Of a stretch of DNA of 64,000 bases, positions 16,518-26,024 are shown piece after piece. Source of the stretch: LMUY01 sp965199105 (lineage in GTDB: Bacteria > Pseudomonadota > Alphaproteobacteria > Acetobacterales > Acetobacteraceae); contig CBDAQO010000002.1 in the NCBI GenBank assembly GCA_965199105.1, positions 2,790,001-2,854,000 of the forward strand, in the 5' to 3' direction. Position numbers and translations under genes: made by a program. Positions within the stretch are counted from its first letter, which is position 1, and each line of letters starts with the position of its first letter. The notes below the pieces were generated by a model that saw only the letters and a list, made by a program, of their open reading frames with translations, did not search any database and had not been told where the DNA came from.

Positions 16518-18293
16518 ATGTCCATACTTCGCCGCTGCCTGCTCGCGTTCGGCTTGATCATTGTTTTGGGCGCGGTCGAAAGCGCGCTGACGGTGTTGCA
16601 GGTCAGCGGGCTCTCGACCGGCGTGGACGCAGCGACCGAACTGCCCCTTCGCGAGCTGAACGGTGCCTGGCGAGCCTCCAATGCCTTCCATACCGCCGAA
16701 GCGGTGCTGAGCGGCATGCTCGCCGGCTTGCGCGACCAAACGCAGGCCAGCATGGTCAGCGAGTTTGATGCCGCCGTGGCCCCAGTCGAGACAGAGCTGG
16801 CCCAGGCGTTTCCGCCCGGCGCCACGATCGATCGGGAGGCCTTGACCCGGCTGCGTCAGGAAATCGGCCAATGGCGCGAAGGGGCCCTGGTGCTGCTCGG
16901 TGCCACTCCCGCTACCGCCATCCCCGCCCCGCACAAGATGGACGCTCGCAGCGACGCCATTCGCGCCGGGTTGCAGGCCTTGATTGCCGACGCCGTCAAG
17001 CGTGCCGAGGCGGCCCATGCCGCGATCCGTCACGCCATGTCGCGAACCGAGCTTCTCGCAGTGGTGTTCGCGGCGGTTTCGGTCTGCCTCGGAGCCGCCA
17101 TCGCCGTGCCTCTGGCGCAATCCCTCGCGCGCCCCTTGCTCCAGCTCCAGCAGCGCATGCGCACCATGATCGACGGCGACATGGATGGTCCGATCGCCGG
17201 CGAAGACCGCAAGGACGAGGTCGGCCAGATCGCCCGCGCCCTGGGCTTCATGCGGGAACGGCTCGCGGAGCGTCACCGCGCCCAAAACGAGGCCGCCATG
17301 GCAAGCCTTGTGGAACAGCAGGCGGTGCAGGCTGCCGTTGCGGCCGGAGCGACCGCCGAGCAAAGCCTGATCGTCGCGTCGCTCAAGGCCGGGCTCGACC
17401 ACCTGGCCCAGGGTGACCTCACCTATCAGATCACCACGGCCTTCCCGACCGGCTACGACGCACTCCGGCTGAACTTCAACGCCACGGTCACCAGCTTGCT
17501 GGAGCTCCTCGGCGCCATCACCAGTTCGACGGGAGCGCTGCGGTCGGGCGCTGAGGAAATCACCGAAGCCGCTGACCATCTCAGTCGCCGCACCGAGCAA
17601 CAGGCGGCCAACCTCGAGCAGACCGCGGCGGCGCTGGACGAGGTGACGGCGACCGTCCGCCAGACCGCAGACGGCGCCCAGCAAGCCCGCACCATCGTGG
17701 CCAACACACAAGTCGTCGCCGAGCAATCTCAAAGCGTCATGCAAGACGCCATCACGGCGATGGGCATGATCAAACAATCGTCCGACCATATCAGCCAGAT
17801 CATCACCGTCATCGACGAGATCGCGTTCCAAACCAACCTCCTCGCCCTCAATGCCGGCGTCGAAGCCGCTCGGGCAGGGGATGCCGGGCGCGGGTTCGCC
17901 GTCGTGGCCAGCGAAGTGCGAGCCCTGGCGCAACGCTCCGCCGGCGCCGCCAAAGAGATCAAAACCCTGATCTCGAGCTCGACGCAGCAGGTCGGCAACG
18001 GCGTCGCTCTGGTCGGAAAGACCGGCGAGGCACTGAAGCAGATCGCAGCACAGGTGTCGGACGTCGCCGGCGTGGTGTCCGCCATCGCCGCCTCCGCCCG
18101 CGAGCAGGCGACCGGCTTGGCCGAGGTGAACACCGCCGTCGCCGAGATGGACACGTCCATGCAGCAGAACGCCGCCCTGGTGGAACAATCGACCACCGCC
18201 AGCCACGCCCTCAGCCAGGCAACGGAAGACTTGTCCCGCTTGACCCAGCAGTTTTCGCTGGACCCAGCCGCGGCCCACGCGCTGGCGGCCTAG
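16518..18293 (+). CDS. Methyl-accepting chemotaxis protein
   Basis: A 591-residue transmembrane chemoreceptor. A first membrane helix lies at about 8-30, a periplasmic helical sensor region follows to about 175, a second helix runs at about 176-200, and a HAMP domain follows with LARPLLQLQQRMRTM. A second HAMP-like or linker stretch precedes the signalling domain. The cytoplasmic tip contains IDEIAFQTNLLALNAGVEAA and GRGFAVVASEVRALAQRSAGAAKEIKTLI, the nearly invariant CheA/CheW-binding hairpin. No C-terminal pentapeptide for CheR is visible. Ligand unknown. The ATG lies 12 bases after the peroxidase stop, so the two may be co-transcribed. Confidence 0.95.
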   Translation: MSILRRCLLAFGLIIVLGAVESALTVLQVSGLSTGVDAATELPLRELNGAWRASNAFHTAEAVLSGMLAGLRDQTQASMVSEFDAAVAPVETELAQAFPPGATIDREALTRLRQEIGQWREGALVLLGATPATAIPAPHKMDARSDAIRAGLQALIADAVKRAEAAHAAIRHAMSRTELLAVVFAAVSVCLGAAIAVPLAQSLARPLLQLQQRMRTMIDGDMDGPIAGEDRKDEVGQIARALGFMRERLAERHRAQNEAAMASLVEQQAVQAAVAAGATAEQSLIVASLKAGLDHLAQGDLTYQITTAFPTGYDALRLNFNATVTSLLELLGAITSSTGALRSGAEEITEAADHLSRRTEQQAANLEQTAAALDEVTATVRQTADGAQQARTIVANTQVVAEQSQSVMQDAITAMGMIKQSSDHISQIITVIDEIAFQTNLLALNAGVEAARAGDAGRGFAVVASEVRALAQRSAGAAKEIKTLISSSTQQVGNGVALVGKTGEALKQIAAQVSDVAGVVSAIAASAREQATGLAEVNTAVAEMDTSMQQNAALVEQSTTASHALSQATEDLSRLTQQFSLDPAAAHALAA

Positions 18294-18327
18294 TCGCCCA
18301 TCGGTTCAGCCGCCAACGCCCGCCGCC

Positions 18328-18855
18328 TCAGCCGTCAGCAACCGCCGGTTCCCGCAACAGGTCCGCAAGGTCGAGCCGGTGCGTGACCATCGCCAGCATC
18401 CCGTTGGCATCGCGCGGCCAGGCGTCCATCGGCCGGTCATGGTACAGTTCCACGCCGTTACGGTCGGGGTCCGTTAAGTAAAGCGCCTCACTCACCCCAT
18501 GGTCGGAGGCACCATCCAGTGCAATCCCAGCGGCCTCGAGCCGGCGCAACGCATCGGCGAGGTCGGCCCGCGTGGGATAGAGGATGGCGAGGTGGTATAA
18601 CCCGCTGGTGCCCGCAGCAGGCGGCTGACCGCCCCGGCTCTCCCAAGTATTCAGCCCGATATGGTGGTGGTACCCACCCGCCGAGATAAAAGCCGCCTGT
18701 GAGCCAAAGCGTTGCATCAACTGAAAGCCGAGCACCCCGACATAGAACGCCAACGATCGGTCCAGGTCCGACACCTTCAAGTGCACGTGGCCAATCCGGG
18801 TCTTGGCGGCAATCGGCCGGGTGGTGGGGGCGAGCGCGGCGTTACTGGCAGACAT
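18328..18855 (-). CDS. VOC-family (glyoxalase/bleomycin-resistance fold) protein
   Basis: A 175-residue protein with the beta-alpha-beta-beta-beta metal-binding fold of the vicinal oxygen chelate superfamily. IGHVHLKVSDLDRSLAFYVG is the first metal-binding strand with His, HIGLNTW and LYHLAILYPT the middle strands, and LTDPDRNGVELYHDRP the final strand carrying the conserved Glu. It resembles the CatE-like ring-cleaving dioxygenases more than glyoxalase I, but only one to two copies of the module are visible, so the reaction is uncertain. The ATG is preceded by AGGAAGG. It lies 80 bases after the solute-binding-like gene on the same strand. Confidence 0.85.
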   Translation of the reverse strand: MSASNAALAPTTRPIAAKTRIGHVHLKVSDLDRSLAFYVGVLGFQLMQRFGSQAAFISAGGYHHHIGLNTWESRGGQPPAAGTSGLYHLAILYPTRADLADALRRLEAAGIALDGASDHGVSEALYLTDPDRNGVELYHDRPMDAWPRDANGMLAMVTHRLDLADLLREPAVADG

Positions 18856-18934
18856 CGCTGATCCTTCCTCTACAATCCAGCCCACTGCGCGCAGCAGACC
18901 ACGTCCGGCGGCCTCGCCACGGCATCCGCGCCGC

Positions 18935-19678
18935 TTACCCGCCCGCCATCGCGGCGACGAGGGCGGCAGATTGGCCGCTCGCTTCCAATTCACGCGCCAC
19001 GAAGCCGCTCGCCACCATCTCAGCCAGGAACCGCTCGACGTAGCGCAACCCAGCGACGCGCCCTTTTGGCACCGCCATTGCCTGCTGGATTTGCATGAAC
19101 CGGCCCGGCAGCAACCGGTAACCGGGATGCGCGGTCGCCAACGCCTCGAGCGGCTGACGCACATGCGCCAGAACCAAATCGCTCGCTCCCCTGGCAAAGT
19201 AAGCCTCGCTCGAGCGCGCTCCATCGGGCGGATACACCAGCGTGGCATGCGCGACCTGCCGCTGCAGGAACAAGGCATACGCGGCGCCATGATCCACCAT
19301 GACCTCGACGCCCGCCCGGTCCACCTCCTCAACCGCCCGGATCGGCGAGCCGTCGGCCACTAGGTAGGCGCCTTCGATCACCACGTAGGGCTGGGAGAAG
19401 TCGATATGGTCCGCCCGGTCAGGGTCGACCGCCAGGAACGCGACGTCCCACGTCCCGACCGCGCCCGTCACCCCGCCCGCCCCGCTGAACGGCACGTATT
19501 GCAGCGCAAGCCCCAGCCTGGCCGCCAACGCGCGGGCCAGCGCCGCCGACACGCCGCGGGGCTCACCGCTCGCGCCGTCCCGTTGGGCCAATACGGGATT
19601 GCCGAAGTTGATCGCCGCCCGCAGCGTGCCAGACGGTGCAATCGAAGCGGCGACCGCCTCCGGTTCGGCTCGTTCCAT
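18935..19678 (-). CDS. Family 3 solute-binding-like protein without signal peptide
   Basis: A 247-residue protein with the fold of amino-acid binding proteins: GTLRAAINFGNPVLAQ, ALARALAARLGLALQYVPF, WDVAFLAVDPDRADHIDFSQPYVVIEGAYLV, and a C-terminal half with ASDLVLAHVRQPLEAL. In periplasmic binding proteins a signal peptide precedes this; here ATG 19678, backed by GGAGGGAGG upstream, gives MERAEPEAVAASIAPSG directly. The protein would therefore be cytosolic and might act as an enzyme or sensor. No ABC permease or ATPase gene is near. It is divergent from the CBS-domain gene and upstream of the VOC gene. Confidence 0.75.
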   Translation of the reverse strand: MERAEPEAVAASIAPSGTLRAAINFGNPVLAQRDGASGEPRGVSAALARALAARLGLALQYVPFSGAGGVTGAVGTWDVAFLAVDPDRADHIDFSQPYVVIEGAYLVADGSPIRAVEEVDRAGVEVMVDHGAAYALFLQRQVAHATLVYPPDGARSSEAYFARGASDLVLAHVRQPLEALATAHPGYRLLPGRFMQIQQAMAVPKGRVAGLRYVERFLAEMVASGFVARELEASGQSAALVAAMAGG

Positions 19679-19806
19679 CGTCCGCCTCCCTCCTGCCACC
19701 GTATTGCTGCACCGCACGGCTGTTGTTTGCAATCGTCGGCCGGAAACGCGCAAGCTTTCGACCAGGGGCGCCGAGAACCCCCGTCAAGCCAGGAAGGACC
19801 CAAGAC

Positions 19807-20238
19807 ATGACCGCCATTGCCGCCATCTTGCGCCAAAAAACCGGGCCAACCTTTACCGTGTCCTCCAATACCTCGCTCGCCGACATCGCCAGCCTGCTCA
19901 GCAGCAACCGCATCGGCGCCGTCCCCGTGCTCGAAGCGGACTATCTGGCCGGGATCGTCAGCGAACGCGACATCGTGCGGTGCCTGGCCAGCAACGGCGC
20001 CGCCGCGCTCGACCTCACCGCGGCCGACGCAATGACCCGCTCGGTGCAAACCACCACGCCCGACACCACCGTGCAGGACGCGATGACGGCGATGACCGCC
20101 GGGCGCTTCCGCCACCTCCCAGTGTTTGAAGGCAGCAAGATGGTCGGCATCATCAGCATCGGCGACGTGGTGAAGGCCCGCCTCGATGAGCAAGCCAACG
20201 AGGTCGACAGCCTGCGGGCCTACGTGGTCGGCGCGTAA
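19807..20238 (+). CDS. Tandem CBS-domain protein
   Basis: A 143-residue protein made only of two CBS motifs: about 10-60 (TFTVSSNTSLADIASLLSSN, IGAVPVLEADYLAGIVSERDIVR) and about 75-130 (SVQTTTPDTTVQDAMTAMTA, FRHLPVFEGSKMVGIISIGD). Such stand-alone Bateman modules bind adenine nucleotides such as AMP, ATP or NADH and regulate partner enzymes. AGGAAGG lies about 10 bases before the ATG. It is convergent with the GH63 gene, 13 bases away. The partner is unknown. Confidence 0.92.
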   Translation: MTAIAAILRQKTGPTFTVSSNTSLADIASLLSSNRIGAVPVLEADYLAGIVSERDIVRCLASNGAAALDLTAADAMTRSVQTTTPDTTVQDAMTAMTAGRFRHLPVFEGSKMVGIISIGDVVKARLDEQANEVDSLRAYVVGA

Positions 20239-20251
20239 CCCGAACTATGCC

Positions 20252-22957
20252 CTAAGTCGCTTCCACCGTGGTCGGCGGCATGGCCGAGTTCGGCTGCGGG
20301 TGCTGCGCGGTCACCACTCGCCATGGGCTTTCCGGCCCGCTCAGCAGCAGCGCGACGCAGCCCGTCCACCCGGTCTGATGCGAGGCGCCGAGCCCACGCC
20401 CGGTGTCGCCGTGGAAATACTCGTGGAACAGGATGTGGTCGCGGAACTCGGGGTCGGTCTGCGAAAGCTCGTCGTCGCCTAACATCGGTCGCCGGCCTGA
20501 TGCGTCCCGCAGGAACAGCCGCGTAATGCGCCGGGCCAACTCGTCGGCCACCGCGCGCAACGACAGCAAAATCCCCGAGTTGGTCGGACATTCCACCAGG
20601 AAGTCGTCGCCGTAGTAGCGCTGGAACTCGCGCAAGCTGTCGATCAGCAGGATGTTGATCGGCATCCAAACCGGGCCACGCCAGTTGGAGTTGCCACCGA
20701 ACGCGTGCGTGCTGCCCTCGCCAGGCTCGTAGCCGATGCTGAACTCGGTCCCGCCCACCGCCAGCCGGTAGGGGTGCTCGGCATGGTAGCGGGAGAGGCT
20801 GCGCACCCCGAACGGCGACAGCAACTCGGCCTCGTTCAGCATCCGCTTCAGCAGCATCTTCATGCGATGCCCGCGCAGCAGCGACAGCAAGTGCCGCTCC
20901 CCCGAACCCGGCTCGTTCCACCGCGAAATCAGCCGCGCCAAGTCCGGCCGGTCATGTAGGAAATACTGCAGCCGCTCGGAGAACTCCGGCAGCGCCTGAA
21001 AGGCCCGGCTGCCGATCACTTCCACCGCAAACAGCGGGATCAGCCCCACCACCGAGCGCACCCGCATCGGGATCGCTTCCGCGTCCGGCAGGTGCAACAC
21101 GTCATAGTAGAACTCGTCCGCGTCATCCCAGAGCCCGATACCCCCCGCCATCGTCATGGCTTCGGCGATGAACAGGAAATGCTCGAAGAACTTCGTCGCC
21201 ATGTCCTCATACGCGCCATCTTCCAGCGCCAACTCGAGGGCAATCCGCAACAGGTTGAGCGTGAACATCGCCATCCACGCGGTGCCGTCGGCCTGGTCGA
21301 TGCTGCCGCCGGTGGGCAGCGGGCGGGAGCGGTCGAAGATGGCGATGTTGTCCAGCCCAAGGAAGCCGCCGCCAAAGATGTTGCGACCGGCGGCATCCTT
21401 GCGGTTGACCCACCAGGTGAAGTTCAGCAACAGCTTGTGGAAGCTCTTTTCGAGGAACCCGCGGTCACTCACCCCGGTCAGCGCCCGATCCATCTGGAAC
21501 ACGCGCAACACCGCCCAGGCATGCACCGGCGGGTTCACGTCGCCGAACGCCCACTCATAGGCCGGCAACTGCCCGTTCGGATGCATGTAGCGTTCGCGCA
21601 TGAGCAGCAGCAACTGTCGCTTGGCAAACACCGGGTCGATCAGCGCGAACGTCACGCAGTGGAACGCCAGGTCCCACGCCGCATACCAAGGGTATTCCCA
21701 CGTGTCCGGCATCGAAATGATGTCGGCGTTGTCCAAGTGCCGCCATTCCGAGTTGCGGCCGTGCTTGCGCTCTTCCGGCGGCGCTGGCTGGGCCGGGTCG
21801 CCATCGAGCCAATGGCGCACATCCAGCATGTAGAACTGCTTGGACCACAGCATCCCCGCCAAGGCCTGCCGCTGCACCCGGCAAGCGTCCGCGTCGGTCA
21901 TGCCACGCTGCACGGCGGCGTAGAACTCGTCGGCCTCGCTGCGCCGCGAATCCATCACCGTGTCGAACCAGGAAAACGCGTCCACCGTCGCGTCCGGTCT
22001 TAGGCGCAACCGAAGCGTCGCACTCGCCCCGGCGGCAATCATCACGCGCCAATGCGCCGCACACTTGGTGCCCTGCCGCTCTTGGCTGATGGCGTCGGTT
22101 TTGCCGTCCACCACGTAGTCGTTGATACCGTCCTTCGCCGGCGTGGTCTGCACCGCGCCATCCAGCCGGGCGAAGTTGGTCTCGTTCTCGCAGAACAGCC
22201 AGTCCACCGCCGCGTCCACCTCGCAAATGCGCGTGCGCCCGAGGCGGGGATGGGTGCCGATGATGCGGTCGCCCTCCAGCCGCAGCAACGGCTTGGGCTG
22301 ATCGGCATCCCACGACCAGGTGTTGCGCGCCCAAAGCTGCGGCAGCACATGCAACGGCGCCGGCTCCGGCCCCCGGTTATGCGCCGTCACCTGCATCAGG
22401 ATGTCATCGGCCGAGGCCTTGGCATATTCCACCACAACGTCGAAATACCGGCGCTCGTTGAACACCCCGGTGTCGACCAGCTCGAACTCACGGTCGGTCA
22501 CGCCACGGGTCGCGTTCTCCGTCACCAGCCGCTCGTAGGGGAATGCCGCCTGCGGATACTTGTACAGCATGCGCATGTAGGAATGCGTCGGCGTGCCATC
22601 GAGAAAGTAGTAAAGCTCCTTCACGTCCTCGCCGTGGTTGCCCTGGGCATTGGTCAGCCCGAACAGCCGTTCCTTGAGGATCGCGTCGCGCTCGTTCCAC
22701 AGGCCCAGGCAGAGGCACCACAGCAGCTTGTCGTCGGCAAACCCGGCGAGCCCGTCTTCGCCCCAGCGATAGGCGCGGCTGCGCGCGTGGTCATGCGGCA
22801 AATACTCCCAAGCCGTGCCGCCCTCGCTGTAATCCTCGCGCACCGTGCCCCACTGGCGCTCGCTGAGGTAGGGTCCCCATCGCCGCCAGTCGTAGCCGCG
22901 CTCGGCCGCGCGCAGGCGGCGACCCTCGGCGGTGGAGAACATCGGGTCAGCGGTCAT
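20252..22957 (-). CDS. GH63-type glucosidase (MGH1/mannosyl-oligosaccharide glucosidase-like)
   Basis: A 901-residue cytosolic glycoside hydrolase with an (alpha/alpha)6 barrel. Near the N-terminus WGPYLSERQWGTVREDYS is a hallmark of the bacterial GH63-like group. KLLWCLCLGLWNERDAILKE, HNRGPEPAPLHVLPQLWARN, ENETNFARL, MLWSKQFYMLDVRHWLDGDP, MPDTWEYPWYAAWDLAFHCV and NWRGPVWMPINILLID follow in order; the Trp-Asp and Glu in the latter two regions are likely catalytic surroundings. The substrate is probably an alpha-glucoside or glucosylglycerate-like compound. The ATG at 22957 overlaps the stop of the upstream debranching-type gene by 11 bases, so the two are coupled. Confidence 0.85.
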   Translation of the reverse strand: MTADPMFSTAEGRRLRAAERGYDWRRWGPYLSERQWGTVREDYSEGGTAWEYLPHDHARSRAYRWGEDGLAGFADDKLLWCLCLGLWNERDAILKERLFGLTNAQGNHGEDVKELYYFLDGTPTHSYMRMLYKYPQAAFPYERLVTENATRGVTDREFELVDTGVFNERRYFDVVVEYAKASADDILMQVTAHNRGPEPAPLHVLPQLWARNTWSWDADQPKPLLRLEGDRIIGTHPRLGRTRICEVDAAVDWLFCENETNFARLDGAVQTTPAKDGINDYVVDGKTDAISQERQGTKCAAHWRVMIAAGASATLRLRLRPDATVDAFSWFDTVMDSRRSEADEFYAAVQRGMTDADACRVQRQALAGMLWSKQFYMLDVRHWLDGDPAQPAPPEERKHGRNSEWRHLDNADIISMPDTWEYPWYAAWDLAFHCVTFALIDPVFAKRQLLLLMRERYMHPNGQLPAYEWAFGDVNPPVHAWAVLRVFQMDRALTGVSDRGFLEKSFHKLLLNFTWWVNRKDAAGRNIFGGGFLGLDNIAIFDRSRPLPTGGSIDQADGTAWMAMFTLNLLRIALELALEDGAYEDMATKFFEHFLFIAEAMTMAGGIGLWDDADEFYYDVLHLPDAEAIPMRVRSVVGLIPLFAVEVIGSRAFQALPEFSERLQYFLHDRPDLARLISRWNEPGSGERHLLSLLRGHRMKMLLKRMLNEAELLSPFGVRSLSRYHAEHPYRLAVGGTEFSIGYEPGEGSTHAFGGNSNWRGPVWMPINILLIDSLREFQRYYGDDFLVECPTNSGILLSLRAVADELARRITRLFLRDASGRRPMLGDDELSQTDPEFRDHILFHEYFHGDTGRGLGASHQTGWTGCVALLLSGPESPWRVVTAQHPQPNSAMPPTTVEAT

Positions 22958-24830
22958 CGGCAAGCCCCACCATGGCCTCGATGCGGATCAACTCGCCCAT
23001 CGACCAGGCCTGAAACGGGCACCCGCCCGGCCGGTGCGGCGCGTTGCCATCGGCCACTTCCGACACGTGGCCCAGGCCATACTCGGCCATATGCTCGTAC
23101 AACGGCGGCAGGAACCGCGCCCGAGCCGCAGCGCGCGCCTCCGCCGTCTTGCCCGCGCGGGCGAGCCAGGCGGCCACAAACGGCCCCAGCAGCCACGGCC
23201 AGACCGTGCCCTGATGATACGCCGCGTCCCGTTCCGCCACGCCCCCTTCATAGCGCGGGCAGTAGGCCGGGTCCTCCGGAGACAAGGTGCGCAGGCCGAG
23301 CGGGGTCAGCAGATGGCGCTCCGCCACCTCCACCACCCCCGCGACGAGCCGTGGCGTCAGCACCGGCAGCGGCAGCCCGCCCGCGGCCAGCACCTGATTG
23401 GGCCGCACCGACCGGTCCCGCGCACCCGGTATGCCGTCGACGTCCAGCACATCGATCAGCCCGCCGGTTTCAGGATCGGGGAAGCTGGCCAACACGCTGT
23501 CCCGCGCGCGCAACCCGGCGGCCATCCAGCGGTCGCCGCCTGGCCACCGGCCCGCAATAGCCAGCGCGTTCACCCATAGCGCCTGCAGCTCCACCGGCTT
23601 GCCGATGCGCGGCGTGAACACGTGGTCGCCGAGCTTGGCGTCCATCCAGGTGAGCTGCATCCCGGGCACGCCCGCGCGCAACAGCCCGTCGCGCGCATCC
23701 TGTCCGATGCCGAAGCGGGTGCCCGCCGTGTAGCCCTCCAAGATCGCGACCACCGCATCCCGCAGCCGCAGCGTCACCGCGCGGGAGGCGCCGCCCGCCT
23801 CGAGCAACTCATGCACCGCGACGATGAACCAGAGCGCCGCATCCGCTGCGTTGTAGTCCGGCGTCGCGCCGCGCTCGGGGAACCTATTAGGCAGCATGCC
23901 TTCGCTCACATGCTCGGACCACGCAACGAGGATGTCGGCCGCTTCCTGCAACCGGCCGCGGACGAGCAACAGGCCGCGCATGGCGATGAAGGTGTCCCGG
24001 CCCCAATCCGTAAACCAAGGGAACCCCGCGAGCACGGTCTGGCGGCCCGCCCGCTTGGCGAGGTAGGCGTCGGCCGCCACGTCGCGCACCGGCCGCTGCC
24101 GCCGGGTCTGCTCCTGCGCCGCCAGCGCACCCACCGGCATCGTGCCCGGTGCACCGGCCCGCAGCACCAGCGTCGCCATCCGGCCCGGTGTCAACGTCCA
24201 CTGGAACCGACCCGGCGACGCCAGGTCCTCGCCGTCATCCATGCCGCGCTCCTGCTCGAGCGCGTAGCTGAAGCCGCGATACCATTCCGGGTCTTGCACC
24301 CAGTTGAAATCGCCGCGCGCGGTAATCGGCGGCACGCTGGGATACGGTTGCCAGACCAGCGCCTCCCCGTCGCGCCTTGTGGCGAAGTCGAACTCGACGT
24401 TCTCCAGGTGCAGCGAGTGGTAGTCGCGGCCCGAGAGCAGCGGGCGCACCACGAGGCGCAACTCGTGGTCGGACCACCAGCGCATCACAACGTCTTGCGT
24501 CGCCCGTGCGGTGAACAGCTCCTGGTGGATCACGGTGCGATCCGGCAGCTCGAACTCCCATGTCGGCCAGGGCAGGTGGGTGAAGCTGGCGATCCGGCGC
24601 GCTCCGTCCGGAAAGATCACGTCGGGGCGATAGCGTTGGCTGCTTAGCGCGTAGCGGCCCGCCCCGGTTTCCGCCCAAACCTCCACGCCGTTTACCAGAA
24701 CGGACCGGCCAGTCGTCGCGGTGTCGGCGAGCAACAGGGCATGATAGCGCCGCGTGCGGACCAAACCGACCGTTCCCGCAGCAAACCCGCCATGGCCATC
24801 AGGCTCCAGCCACTCCGCGCGCAAGTCCAT
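22947..24830 (-). CDS. Glycogen-debranching-type amylo-alpha-1,6-glucosidase
   Basis: A 627-residue protein of the archaeal/bacterial GDE family (GH133-like). The N-terminal domain begins MDLRAEWLEPDGHGGFAAGT and has RTRRYHALLLA; the catalytic (alpha/alpha)6 barrel has GFPWFTDWGRDTFIAMRGLL and RFPERGATPDYNAADAALWF, both strongly conserved in debranching enzymes, and YHQGTVWPWLLGPF near the end. It would hydrolyse alpha-1,6 branches of glycogen or related glucans. AAGGAG sits seven bases before the chosen ATG (24830). It overlaps the GH63 gene, suggesting a joint role in glucan or compatible-solute turnover. Confidence 0.88.
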   Translation of the reverse strand: MDLRAEWLEPDGHGGFAAGTVGLVRTRRYHALLLADTATTGRSVLVNGVEVWAETGAGRYALSSQRYRPDVIFPDGARRIASFTHLPWPTWEFELPDRTVIHQELFTARATQDVVMRWWSDHELRLVVRPLLSGRDYHSLHLENVEFDFATRRDGEALVWQPYPSVPPITARGDFNWVQDPEWYRGFSYALEQERGMDDGEDLASPGRFQWTLTPGRMATLVLRAGAPGTMPVGALAAQEQTRRQRPVRDVAADAYLAKRAGRQTVLAGFPWFTDWGRDTFIAMRGLLLVRGRLQEAADILVAWSEHVSEGMLPNRFPERGATPDYNAADAALWFIVAVHELLEAGGASRAVTLRLRDAVVAILEGYTAGTRFGIGQDARDGLLRAGVPGMQLTWMDAKLGDHVFTPRIGKPVELQALWVNALAIAGRWPGGDRWMAAGLRARDSVLASFPDPETGGLIDVLDVDGIPGARDRSVRPNQVLAAGGLPLPVLTPRLVAGVVEVAERHLLTPLGLRTLSPEDPAYCPRYEGGVAERDAAYHQGTVWPWLLGPFVAAWLARAGKTAEARAAARARFLPPLYEHMAEYGLGHVSEVADGNAPHRPGGCPFQAWSMGELIRIEAMVGLADDR

Positions 24831-24971
24831 GCGGTCTCCTTGTGCCGTGTGGGGAACACGATGCCGGAGGGGCGGGCGCGGGGGAAGGGTGCTGCGGCCG
24901 TTTTTTGCTGCGCCTGCGAAGGGCGCCGAGCGCAACCTGACTGGCCGCACCTCATAGTATGCAAAAGCGGT

Positions 24972-26024
24972 TTAGGACAGCGTCTGCGGCGCCTCGCGCT
25001 GCAACCAGGCGTAGAAACTCTCGCCCGCCGCATCGTACGGATCATCGAACTGCGCCGCCAGGTCATTGCGCGCCCGATACAGCAGCCGTACGGCGCGCGG
25101 GATGGCCTCGCCGTTAGAAAACCGGCCGTAATGCCAATAATCCGGGGGCAACCCGGCCACGGCATGATCGTCTAGAGCGCGCTTATACCATCGCCAAATC
25201 TCGAACACCTCGGTGTTGTCGCCGGCATACCGCTCCGTCATCACGTCGCCAGCGCCGCCGATTTTGGTGAAGTGGTAGAATTTCAGCGCCGAGCTATTGA
25301 TTGTGATCGCGCCGCCGTCGAACCGCACGCGTCTCTGGCTGAGGTTCCAACTGGCCGCGTTGCAGCCCGGGTCGCGCTCAATGAACACGCGCTCGAACAA
25401 GCCCGGCACCAGGTCGAAATACTTCTGGTCGGTGAACAGGCCGTTCTGCACGTCATCGTAACAGGCCTGGTAGAGCTGCCGCGCCCACCAGGCGGCGAAC
25501 GCCACCCCGACGCTGTCGTTGCGCACCGCCAGGAACCCAAGGTTGTAGGCGCCATACCGCAGCGACGTCAGTTCGTTGTCGCGCACCGCCATCGCGCTCT
25601 CGTTCGGCTCACATTGATGCGGCGTCAGCACGATCGACGCCGCATCCAAGCGGGCAATGATGGTGGTGAGCGGATGGAATATCGCGATGTCGGGATCAAG
25701 GTAGATCACCGTCTCGAACCCGGCGGCCAGCAACTCCACCAACATCTGCCCCTTCACCGCCGTGCAGGCCTCCACCAGGTCGTGCTTGAACAACCAGGCG
25801 GAAAACCGCGGGATGTCGAGTTCTGCCGCCGTAACGATGCGGTCGAACCCCGAAATCGCTGCGGCCAGGTCAAAGCCGGGCGGCGGCTGGTCGACCAACA
25901 CGCCGTGCAACGCCCAATCGGGATGCGCCTGCCGTACGGTTTGCGCCAGCACGCGCGCGCGGGACAGGTAGCTGCAGGTGAAACTGGTGAAGCAACACAC
26001 CCGACCCGGCGGCGGCGACCCCAT
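24972..26024 (-). CDS. GT8/GT-A-like glycosyltransferase
   Basis: A 350-residue predicted glycosyltransferase. The N-terminus CCFTSFTCSYLSRARVLAQT and the following VLVDQ strand give a GT-A Rossmann-like start; VIYLDPDIAIFHP (107-119) is the DxD metal and nucleotide-sugar site; YNLGFLAVRN and FTDQKYFDLVPGLF recall family 8 and LPS-type transferases. The ATG overlaps the stop of the preceding glycosyltransferase gene as TGATG. Together they extend the surface-glycan gene set beyond the 3798-15323 cluster. Donor and acceptor are unknown. Confidence 0.82.
   Translation of the reverse strand: MGSPPPGRVCCFTSFTCSYLSRARVLAQTVRQAHPDWALHGVLVDQPPPGFDLAAAISGFDRIVTAAELDIPRFSAWLFKHDLVEACTAVKGQMLVELLAAGFETVIYLDPDIAIFHPLTTIIARLDAASIVLTPHQCEPNESAMAVRDNELTSLRYGAYNLGFLAVRNDSVGVAFAAWWARQLYQACYDDVQNGLFTDQKYFDLVPGLFERVFIERDPGCNAASWNLSQRRVRFDGGAITINSSALKFYHFTKIGGAGDVMTERYAGDNTEVFEIWRWYKRALDDHAVAGLPPDYWHYGRFSNGEAIPRAVRLLYRARNDLAAQFDDPYDAAGESFYAWLQREAPQTLS

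Noticed and set aside
16449..18278. Long minus-strand open frame (about 609 codons) opposite the chemoreceptor gene
   Set aside because: Gly/Arg/His-rich translation with no motif; the plus-strand chemoreceptor reading is certain.
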